A model generated the notes under the pieces. It did not search any database. It was given only the letters and a program-made list of their open reading frames with translations, and was not told the origin of the DNA. Made by a program: the position numbers and the translations under genes. A stretch of DNA of 10,994 bases from positions 1-10,994 of the forward strand of contig JAJYEB010000033.1 of assembly GCA_021790375.1 (NCBI GenBank). Reading direction: 5' to 3'. The stretch is from Chloroflexota bacterium (GTDB taxonomy: Bacteria; Chloroflexota; Limnocylindria; Limnocylindrales; CSP1-4). Shown here one piece after another: positions 5,666 through 10,994 of the stretch; position 1 is the stretch's first letter; each line of letters begins with the position of its first letter.

Positions 5666-6928
5666 TCACCGTAGCACCAGCACCACCAGGAGCGTGGACA
5701 CGACCAGGACAGGGGGCGTGACCAGCAGGCCGACCCGCAGGTAGTCGGCCGGACGGACCTCCAGTCCCCGCTCGCGCAGGATCAACAGCCACAGCACGGT
5801 GGCCAGCGACCCGACGGTGGTGAGGTTCGGTCCCAGGTCGGCACCGATGATGGTCCCGTAGGCCGCGGCCTCCCGGCTGGCACCCACCAGGTGCGCGCCC
5901 TGGATCCCGCTCACCATCACGAGCGCCATCGGCACGTTGTTGACGAGGTTGGACCCGATCGCAGCAAGGAGGCTGGCCGCGATGCCCGCCACCTGCGGCG
6001 ATCCGGCGGCCCAGTTCAGTACCGATCCCACCACGCGCGATACCACGCCGAGGTGCTCCAGCGCCGCCACCAGCACGACCATCCCGCCGACGTAGCCGAG
6101 GATCTGCCAGCTCACGCCCTCGAGCGGGCGCCGGTAGATCCGGCCGAGCGCCGACGCCTCCAGCGCGAGCAGCACGACGAAGCCCGCGCAGGCAACCACG
6201 CCGAGCGGCGCGCCCACCAGCCCGCCCACGACGAATGCGATCGCGACGATCGCGAGGCCCGCCCACACGCGGGGCGTGCGTGTCCCGACCCGCTCGGGCT
6301 CACGGCGAGGCAACCGCCGCGGCACGGTCCTCCGGAAGATCCAGATGAGCGCGAAGCCGGTCAGCGTCGCGGCCGCCAGCGCGGCCGGTTCGATCGATCG
6401 CAGGTAGCGCGGCAGCGACAGCCCGAGACCGTCCAGCACCAGCAGGTTCACCGGGTTGCTCACCGGCAGGATCATCGACGCGGCGTCCGCCATGAACGTG
6501 CACGCCAGGACATATGGCAGCGCGTCGATGCCCAGCGTCACGACCAGCCCGTACACCACCGGCGTCAGGATCAGCGCGGTCGCGTCGTTCGACAGGAACG
6601 CGCTGATGACCACGCCGAGCCCGATCACCGCGGCCAGCAGCCGGCGTCCGCTGCCGTCCGCCAGCTGCGACGCGAGTTCGGCGGCGCGATCGAAGAACCC
6701 GCTCCGTTCCGCCACTGCGGCGAGGCCGGTCATGCCCACGAAGAACGCGAGCACGTTCCAGTCGGCGGCCACGGCTCGAGCCGCGTCCGCCGCTCCCACG
6801 AACCCGAGCGCAACGGCGATCGCGGCGCCCGAGAGCGCCGAGACCCACTCGGGAACGCCGCGGGGTCGGGCGATCGTGGCGGCGACCACCACCAGGAAGA
6901 GCACGGTCCCGAGAAGCGCGGGCAGCAC
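5666..6928 (-). CDS. ArsB/ion-transporter-superfamily permease
   Basis: This predicted inner-membrane permease of 420 residues has about 11-12 hydrophobic segments in two repeated halves. Signatures of the ArsB arsenite/antimonite efflux family are clear: FLSNDATALILTPVV (first half, about 111-125), NPVNLL (158-163), SNLVNNVPMALV in the second half (326-337), and GADLGPNLTTVGSLATVLWL (362-381). A charged cytoplasmic loop RRTVPRRLPRREPER separates the halves. I chose GTG at 6928 because the protein then starts directly with the first membrane segment and a -10-like TACCCT lies 6 nt upstream (a leaderless arrangement); a GTG at 7000 would add 24 non-hydrophobic residues. No arsR, arsC or arsA gene is in the window, so arsenite as substrate is not shown; related SLC13-like or NhaD-like anion/sodium carriers remain possible. 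It is the first gene of a two-gene unit with the stress protein. Confidence 0.85.
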   Translation of the reverse strand: MLPALLGTVLFLVVVAATIARPRGVPEWVSALSGAAIAVALGFVGAADAARAVAADWNVLAFFVGMTGLAAVAERSGFFDRAAELASQLADGSGRRLLAAVIGLGVVISAFLSNDATALILTPVVYGLVVTLGIDALPYVLACTFMADAASMILPVSNPVNLLVLDGLGLSLPRYLRSIEPAALAAATLTGFALIWIFRRTVPRRLPRREPERVGTRTPRVWAGLAIVAIAFVVGGLVGAPLGVVACAGFVVLLALEASALGRIYRRPLEGVSWQILGYVGGMVVLVAALEHLGVVSRVVGSVLNWAAGSPQVAGIAASLLAAIGSNLVNNVPMALVMVSGIQGAHLVGASREAAAYGTIIGADLGPNLTTVGSLATVLWLLILRERGLEVRPADYLRVGLLVTPPVLVVSTLLVVLVLR

Positions 6929-6934
6929 GCTGCG

Positions 6935-6940
6935 AGGGTA
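6935..6940 (-). promoter_or_regulatory. Putative -10 element of the permease gene
   Basis: Minus strand TACCCT, 6 nt before the GTG at 6928, the same spacing as TATCCT before uvrB. No good -35 is seen. It supports the shorter start and a leaderless transcript. Confidence 0.35.
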
Positions 6941-6980
6941 TCGGGAAGGCGCCTGGCCTGCCCGATGGAGCACGCTCCGG

Positions 6981-7162
6981 GCGGGGCCGGGACCGGTCAC
7001 GCGCGTCCGCCGGGGTGTCTCACGCGTGGCGGGCCGGGACCGGGTCGCGCGTGGAGGGCCGGGGTGCGGTCACCGGCACCAGCGCGGGGCCAGGTCCGCT
7101 CACTAGAACACACGCGGGCCCCGGTCCGGTCGCCACCACACGCGCGGGCCGGGGTCCGGTCA
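6981..7162. repeat. Degenerate tandem repeats in the divergent spacer
   Basis: About six to seven imperfect copies related to GGGCCGGGGTCCGGTCAC, at about 6983, 7005, 7031, 7057, 7086, 7115 and 7145. The last copies have a period of 29-31 bp. They fill most of the 308-nt spacer between the permease and the PfpI-like gene. A further GTCCGGTCA is at 7216-7224, ending on the first base of the ribosome site. There are no spacers of uniform length, so this is not a CRISPR array. Confidence 0.6.
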
Positions 7163-7163
7163 C

Positions 7164-7169
7164 TACAAT
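7164..7169 (+). promoter_or_regulatory. Putative -10 element of the PfpI-like gene
   Basis: TACAAT, 68 nt before the start codon, placed right after the GGTCAC of the last tandem repeat. No -35 match is visible at 17 bp. It is the only AT-rich hexamer of this type in the spacer on this strand. Confidence 0.35.
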
Positions 7170-7236
7170 CGGCCCGGGCGAGCGGGCGAGCCAATCGGCA
7201 CGGGCCCGGCGAGCAGTCCGGTCAGGAGACGATGCG

Positions 7237-7773
7237 ATGCGGCTCGAAGGGATGCGGATCGCGGTCCTCGCCGCCGAGGGCGTGGAGGACCTCGAGTACT
7301 GGTGCACGGTGATGCGCCTGCGCGAGGAGGGCGCGCGGGTGACGAGCGTGGGGATCGCTCCCGGCACGGTCCTCGGCAAGAACGGCCTGGAGGTGCCGGT
7401 GACGCGGGCGGCGACCGAGGTGGACCAGGAGGCGTTCGACGCGCTCGTGATCCCGGGCGGCTGGGCCCCCGACAAGCTGCGCCGGTATCCGGCGGTGACC
7501 GACCTGGTGGCGGGCGTGCGCGCCGCGGGCAAGCCGATCGCAGTCGTCTGTCACGGTGGTCTGGTCGCGATCTCGGCGAAGATCGTGGACGGCATGCGCG
7601 CCACCGGGTCCAAGGGGATCAAGGACGACCTGGTGAATGCCGGAGCCACCTGGGTGGACGAGCCGGCGTTCCGCGACCAGGACATCGCGTGGGGACGGGT
7701 GGTCGACGACATCCCGGCCTTCCTGCGCGAGACGGTGGAACTCTTCGCGGAGCATCACGCCCGCCACGGCTGA
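7237..7773 (+). CDS. DJ-1/PfpI family protein (protease or glyoxalase/deglycase-like)
   Basis: This 178-residue cytoplasmic protein of the class I glutamine-amidotransferase-like superfamily is closest to PfpI/YhbO. Features in order: IAVLAAEGVEDLE (8-20) with the conserved acid near the active site; VLGKNGLEV (45-53); FDALVIPGGWAPDKLR (67-82); the nucleophile elbow AVVCHGG with C105 and H106; and GIKDDLVNAGATWVDE (127-142). These match the PfpI pattern nearly end to end. Members act on glyoxal or methylglyoxal damage, or as peptidases; the sequence does not decide which. The start is ATG at 7237 because AGGAG (7224..7228) lies 8 nt upstream. It is the only plus-strand gene, divergent from the permease, and nothing downstream is co-directional. 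Confidence 0.93.
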   Translation: MRLEGMRIAVLAAEGVEDLEYWCTVMRLREEGARVTSVGIAPGTVLGKNGLEVPVTRAATEVDQEAFDALVIPGGWAPDKLRRYPAVTDLVAGVRAAGKPIAVVCHGGLVAISAKIVDGMRATGSKGIKDDLVNAGATWVDEPAFRDQDIAWGRVVDDIPAFLRETVELFAEHHARHG

Positions 7774-7966
7774 GGCGCGGCGAGCGGCCCGCGGCCGGGG
7801 GGCGGCGCGCAGCCGGGGCCGTCCGGGGGCGGAGGCCGACCGGAGCCGAGCCCCATCCGCGGCTGAGGCCGAGTCGCGACGGTGCCCCATCCGCGGCCGA
7901 GTCCGATCCGCGACGGAGCCCGACCGAGGCCCAGATGCACGCTTTCCTGCAAGTTGTGCACCCGTG

Positions 7967-7979
7967 GAACGTTACGTTC
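7967..7979. promoter_or_regulatory. Perfect palindrome GAACG-TTA-CGTTC
   Basis: A 5-3-5 perfect inverted repeat in an unusually AT-richer patch of the intergenic stretch. The half-sites resemble GAAC/GTTC boxes, but the N5 spacing differs from the N4 of LexA boxes and no promoter or gene start is next to it. Function unknown. Confidence 0.3.
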
Positions 7980-8051
7980 GGTGAAGCGGGCCCGCAGGCG
8001 GCCCGGGACCCCTGAAACCGCGCCGGACCTCCCCTCGCCGAGCACAACTGA

Positions 8052-8077
8052 ACGGCGGCGCTGGACGCCAGGGCCGT
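8052..8077. other. Intergenic hairpin, possible weak terminator
   Basis: ACGGC pairs with GCCGT at the base and CTGG with CCAG at the tip, around an internal loop. There is no U-tract on either strand. It lies between convergent genes, where a terminator is expected, but the evidence is structural only. Confidence 0.25.
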
Positions 8078-8140
8078 CAACCGGGGAGCGGCAGAGCTCG
8101 GAGCCGACTTACCGTTCCCGTGATGCAATTTCAGCATGGT

Positions 8141-8232
8141 AGGAGGCCGCGTGCCGGCGGCCGACAGGAGACCGCGTGCCACCGGCCGCGGGCCAGGAGC
8201 CTCGGGGCCCTCAGCGGCCCGCAGGCCAGGAG
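8141..8232. repeat. Degenerate direct repeats beginning AGGAG
   Basis: AGGAGGCCGCGTGCC (8141..8155) and AGGAGACCGCGTGCC (8166..8180) differ at one base. Weaker copies start at 8195 and 8228. Spacing is 25, 29 and 33 bp, so this is decayed tandem DNA with no coding role evident. Confidence 0.5.
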
Positions 8233-8358
8233 CGGACCGCCGAGCCTGAGCATCGGCGCCGCGTGCGACGGAGCCGCCAGCGGCATGCCGCGGGCCGTGC
8301 TGCGCGGGCGAGGCGCCACGTGCCAGCGGTTCGCGGGCCTGGTGCCGCGCGCCGAGCT

Positions 8359-10788
8359 TCAGCGTCTCCGCCGCGGCCGCTGCCCCGAGCGACGGATCAC
8401 GTTCGGCGTCACCCGGTGATCCCAGGTCTGGCGGTCGAGCCACTTCGCCTGCCAGCCGCCCTCCTCGTCGTGTTCGTCGCGGATGCCAGGCAGCCAGTCG
8501 GAGGCCGTGCCCTGGTCGGCGGCACCGCCGTCTCCGTGCGCCACGCCGTCCCCGCCCGCCAGCGCGAGCGCGGGGTCGTCGGCCGCCGGCAGCACTTCCA
8601 CCGCCGAGACGCGCACACCCCCCGCATCGATATCGACCACGCCGGGGCCGCTTCGATCCGCCCGCCGCGCGCTCGGCGCCCGTCCCGGAGTCCTGCGCCC
8701 CGCCGATCCGGCCGGCGCGGGAGCGGCCCGCCCGGCGCGTCCTCCCCGTGCCTCGGCCGCTCGTTCGGCCGCGCGGCCCACCTGGACCGACGCATCCTCG
8801 TCCAGCACCCGCAGCCGGATCTGCTGGATCTCGTCGCGCAGGGCCGCCGCCTTCTCGAACTCGAGCTCGCGCGCGGCGGACCGCATCTCCGCCTCCATCC
8901 GTGAGACGAGCTGCTCCACCTGCTCGCGGCTCATCTCGGACAGCTCGCGCCCGCCGGCCGCGTCCACGTACGCGCCGGGCGCTTCTGCCACAGCTCGCAG
9001 GCGGTCGTTCAGGTCGTGAACCTCCTTGACGATCGTGGTCGGCTGGATCCCGTGCTCCGCGTTGTAGGCCAGCTGGATCCCGCGCCGCCGCTCCGTCTCC
9101 GAGATCGCCAGCTTCATGGAGTCGGTCATCGTGTCGGCGTACATCACGACCTCGCCGCCCACGTTGCGTGCCGCGCGGCCGGACACCTGGATCAGCGACC
9201 ACGCGCTGCGCAGGAACCCCTCCTTGTCGGCGTCGAGAATCGCGACCAGCGTGACCTCGGGCAGGTCGATCCCCTCGCGGAGCAGGTTGATCCCGACCAG
9301 CACGTCGTAGACGCCCAGGCGCAGGTCGCGCAGGATCTGCACCCGCTCGAGCGTGTCGACCTCGCTGTGGAGGTACGAGACCTTCACGCCGAGGTCCTTC
9401 AGGTACTCGGCCAGGTCCTCGGCCATCTTCTTGGTCAGCGTGGTGACCAGGACGCGCTCGCCACGGGCCACCCGTTCGTGGATCCGGTCGAGCAGGTCGT
9501 CGATCTGCCCGCGGGTGGTCCGGACCTGCACCGGCGGGTCCACGATCCCGGTGGGACGGATCAGCTGCTCCACCACCTGCCCGCTGCGCTGCAGCTCGTA
9601 TGCCGCCGGGGTCGCGCTCATGTACACGACCTGGTTGAGGTGTTCGTCGAACTCCTCGAAGGTCAGCGGACGGTTGTCAAGCGCGGACGGAAGCCGGAAG
9701 CCGAAGTCGACCAGGATCTCCTTGCGGGTCCGGTCGTTCTTGTACATCCCCACGACCTGCGGAATGGTCATGTGGCTCTCGTCCACCACCAGCAGCCAGT
9801 CGGGCGGGAAGTAGTCGAGCAGCGTCCAGGGACGTGACCCGGCCGGGCGGCGCGCGAGGTGGCGCGAGTAGTTCTCGATCCCGGAGCAGAAACCGAGCTC
9901 CCGCATCATCTCGAGATCGAAGGTGGTGCGCTGACGCAGGCGGGCGGCCTCCAGGGCGCGGCCCTCCGCCTCCATCTGCGTGCAGCGCTCCTCCATCTCG
10001 GCCTCGATGTCGACGATGGCGGCCGCGAGCTTGTCGGCCGGTGTCACGTAGTGCGAGGCCGGGTAGACCGCGACCTCCTTCCGCTCGGCGAGCACCTCCC
10101 CGGTGAGCGGGTCGATCTCCACGATCCGCTCGACCTCGTCGCCGAAGAACTGCACGCGCACCACGAAGTCGTCGTACGCGGGCTGCAGCTCGAGCGTGTC
10201 GCCCCGGACACGGAAGCGGGCGCGAGTCAGGGCCTGGTCGTTGCGCTGGTACTGAAGGTCGACCAGCTGCCGGAGGACGCCGTCCCGGCGGTACTGCCCG
10301 CCGACCCGCAGCCGGATGACGGTGGCGCCGTAATCGACCGGGGCGCCCAGGCCGTAGATGCAGCTGACCGACGCGACGATGATGACGTCCCGCCGCTCGA
10401 ACAGGGCCTTGGTGGCCGCGTGGCGGAGCTTGTCGATCTCGTCGTTGCGGCTCGAGTCCTTCTCGATGTAGGTGTCGCTCCGGGGCAGGTATGCCTCGGG
10501 CTGGTAGTAGTCGAAGTAGGAGACGAAGTACTCGACGGCGTTCTCCGGGAAGAAGTCCCGGAACTCGGAGTAGAGCTGCGCGGCGAGGGTCTTGTTGTGA
10601 GCCAGGACCAGTGTCGGCTTCTGGTGCTTCTCGATGACCTGGGACATCGTGAAGGTCTTTCCGGAGCCCGTGACGCCGATGAGTGTCTGGTGCTTCATGC
10701 CCCTAGCGAGGCCGTCCGCGAGGCGATCGATGGCCTGCGGCTGGTCTCCGGTGGGCTGGAATGGGGCGACGAGCTTGAACGGGGGCAC
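8359..10788 (-). CDS. uvrB: UvrABC excinuclease subunit B
   Basis: UvrB is the helicase-fold subunit that verifies DNA damage after UvrA loading and then recruits UvrC. Of 809 residues, the first 660 or so are canonical: Walker A GVTGSGKT (38-45), the beta-hairpin FVSYFDYYQPEAYLPRSDTY (88-107), Walker B LVVDESH (333-339), helicase motif VI QVSGRAARN (534-542, usually QTIGRAARN), and a UVR motif near 620-655 for UvrC contact. Beyond it lies an unusual extension of about 150 residues: an Ala/Gly/Arg-rich linker, then WLPGIRDEHDEEGGWQAKWL (765-784) and a basic tail. Typical UvrB has about 660-700 residues. The start is GTG at 10788, giving the usual beginning PPFKLVAPFQPTGDQPQAI; the frame is open further upstream, but that part is unlike UvrB. 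TATCCT 6 nt before the GTG suggests a leaderless mRNA. Confidence 0.97.
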   Translation of the reverse strand: MPPFKLVAPFQPTGDQPQAIDRLADGLARGMKHQTLIGVTGSGKTFTMSQVIEKHQKPTLVLAHNKTLAAQLYSEFRDFFPENAVEYFVSYFDYYQPEAYLPRSDTYIEKDSSRNDEIDKLRHAATKALFERRDVIIVASVSCIYGLGAPVDYGATVIRLRVGGQYRRDGVLRQLVDLQYQRNDQALTRARFRVRGDTLELQPAYDDFVVRVQFFGDEVERIVEIDPLTGEVLAERKEVAVYPASHYVTPADKLAAAIVDIEAEMEERCTQMEAEGRALEAARLRQRTTFDLEMMRELGFCSGIENYSRHLARRPAGSRPWTLLDYFPPDWLLVVDESHMTIPQVVGMYKNDRTRKEILVDFGFRLPSALDNRPLTFEEFDEHLNQVVYMSATPAAYELQRSGQVVEQLIRPTGIVDPPVQVRTTRGQIDDLLDRIHERVARGERVLVTTLTKKMAEDLAEYLKDLGVKVSYLHSEVDTLERVQILRDLRLGVYDVLVGINLLREGIDLPEVTLVAILDADKEGFLRSAWSLIQVSGRAARNVGGEVVMYADTMTDSMKLAISETERRRGIQLAYNAEHGIQPTTIVKEVHDLNDRLRAVAEAPGAYVDAAGGRELSEMSREQVEQLVSRMEAEMRSAARELEFEKAAALRDEIQQIRLRVLDEDASVQVGRAAERAAEARGGRAGRAAPAPAGSAGRRTPGRAPSARRADRSGPGVVDIDAGGVRVSAVEVLPAADDPALALAGGDGVAHGDGGAADQGTASDWLPGIRDEHDEEGGWQAKWLDRQTWDHRVTPNVIRRSGQRPRRRR

Positions 10789-10794
10789 GGGCAG

Positions 10795-10800
10795 AGGATA
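10795..10800 (-). promoter_or_regulatory. Extended -10 element of the uvrB promoter
   Basis: Minus strand TGGTATCCT, an extended -10 (TGn plus TATCCT), 6 nt before the GTG start. At 18-bp spacing the -35 position (10819..10824) reads TGTTCT, inside the LexA-like box. The transcript would begin at or next to the start codon. Confidence 0.5.
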
Positions 10801-10817
10801 CCAGCAGGGCCGCGACA

Positions 10818-10833
10818 TAGAACAGATGGACTG
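10818..10833. promoter_or_regulatory. LexA/SOS-like operator upstream of uvrB
   Basis: The plus-strand 16-mer TAGAACAGATGGACTG shares GAACAGATG and 12 of 16 positions with the uvrA box (841..856). The core begins 32 nt before the uvrB start codon, compared with 34 nt for uvrA. A separate perfect inverted repeat, AACAG-N5-CTGTT (10821..10835), overlaps it. The match to the Gram-positive SOS consensus is weaker than at uvrA (about 10 of 16). Confidence 0.45.
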
Positions 10834-10951
10834 TTTGTGCCGCGTGCCGGTCGGCACCGACGGGTCGGGCGCGGTCGGCGCTGCGCCTGACTCCGTTCCC
10901 CGACAAGGCCCCCATGCGGGCGGACCCACAGCGCTCAACGGCGGCCGGCGC

Positions 10952-10985
10952 CTGCGCCCCTTACGTGCGTCTGCGTCCCTTACCG
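10952..10985. repeat. Short imperfect direct repeat at the right window edge
   Basis: CTGCGCCCCTTACG (10952..10965) and CTGCGTCCCTTACCG (10971..10985) lie 19 bp apart, upstream of the uvrB promoter. No gene is recognisable in 10836..10994. Function unknown. Confidence 0.35.
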
Positions 10986-10994
10986 GCCCGGTCC

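Larger units (their letters stand above)
7774..8358. other. Gene-free stretch between the PfpI-like gene and uvrB
   Basis: 585 nt between two convergent gene ends, with no convincing gene. It holds a 34-bp-spaced direct repeat (CCCCATCCGCGGC at 7851 and 7885). A less GC-rich island (about 7930-7985) contains the palindromes TGCA-AGTTG-TGCA (7948..7960) and GAACG-TTA-CGTTC (7967..7979). There is a hairpin at 8052..8077 and a small inverted repeat ATGC/GCAT (8123..8137). A row of degenerate copies starting with AGGAG lies at 8141, 8166, 8195 and 8228. No U-tract terminator is visible for either gene. I see no RNA-gene core. Confidence 0.5.

Noticed and set aside
6929..7000. Upstream start of the permease at GTG 7000
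   Set aside because: It adds 24 polar Pro/Arg-rich residues before the first membrane segment and runs through the -10-like element; GTG 6928 fits better, though it is not proven.
6981..7162. CRISPR array
   Set aside because: The units are degenerate, the spacing varies and no unique spacers separate identical repeats; no cas gene is nearby.
5891..7312. Plus-strand open frame (473 codons) opposite the permease and overlapping the PfpI-like start
   Set aside because: It runs through the repeat spacer and has a His/Arg-rich unstructured translation; the ArsB-type permease on the other strand explains the region.
8131..8319. Short minus-strand open frame (62 codons) in the gap after uvrB
   Set aside because: It consists of the AGGAG-type degenerate repeats read in reverse; there is no ribosome site and no protein-like composition.
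7619..9202. Minus-strand open frame (527 codons) covering the gene-free stretch and the end of uvrB in another frame
   Set aside because: It overlaps the conserved UvrB C-terminal half in a different frame and the PfpI-like gene; the translation is Arg/Gly/Ala-rich with no domain.
10789..10938. Upstream extension of uvrB to a start at 10938
   Set aside because: The extra 50 residues are unlike any UvrB N-terminus and would place the promoter-like -10 and LexA-like box inside the gene.

Overview
The window is very GC-rich, gene-dense bacterial chromosome. Nine protein genes are well supported. Eight read right to left on the minus strand and one (7237..7773) reads on the plus strand. There are no phage, transposon, CRISPR, rRNA or tRNA signatures. 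Organism: the base composition, the Gram-positive-type SOS box, an E. coli/Bacteroidetes-type rather than actinobacterial-type DapD, and several apparently leaderless starts suggest a high-GC non-proteobacterial lineage. Chloroflexota is my best guess, but this is inference; no phylogenetic marker was compared.

Layout along the direction of minus-strand transcription: uvrB (8359..10788) comes first, followed by a 585-nt gene-free stretch with degenerate repeats (7774..8358). Next is the plus-strand DJ-1/PfpI-like gene (7237..7773). It is divergent from an ArsB-type permease (5666..6928) across a repeat-rich spacer. A universal stress protein gene (5111..5644) follows the permease. Then comes a tight lysine/diaminopimelate operon, dapB-dapA-dapD-lysA (4876 down to 854), in which every junction is a 4-nt stop/start overlap (ATGA or GTGA). 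Last is the 5' part of uvrA (809 down to the window edge).

The genes form two functional themes. UvrA and UvrB are two of the three subunits of the nucleotide-excision repair nuclease, and they flank everything else. Both promoters carry the same 9-mer, GAACAGATG, inside a LexA-like box that overlaps the putative -35, at almost the same distance from the start codon. This suggests co-regulation by DNA damage. The dap operon would make tetrahydrodipicolinate (DapA, DapB), succinylate it (DapD) and decarboxylate meso-diaminopimelate to lysine (LysA-like). The aminotransferase (DapC) and desuccinylase (DapE) are not in the window.

The most interesting region is 4877..5148, upstream of dapB. It holds two tandem palindromic repeats embedded in the end of the stress-protein gene. 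Next to them is a near-consensus sigma-70 promoter (TTGACA, 17 bp, TATGGT) whose -35 overlaps that gene's stop codon. A 19-codon open frame starts almost at the predicted transcription start, and a strong intrinsic terminator lies 56 nt before dapB. Together these look like a transcription-attenuation leader that I cannot assign to a known riboswitch class. Promoter-like -10 hexamers only 6 to 9 nt before four start codons point to frequent leaderless translation.
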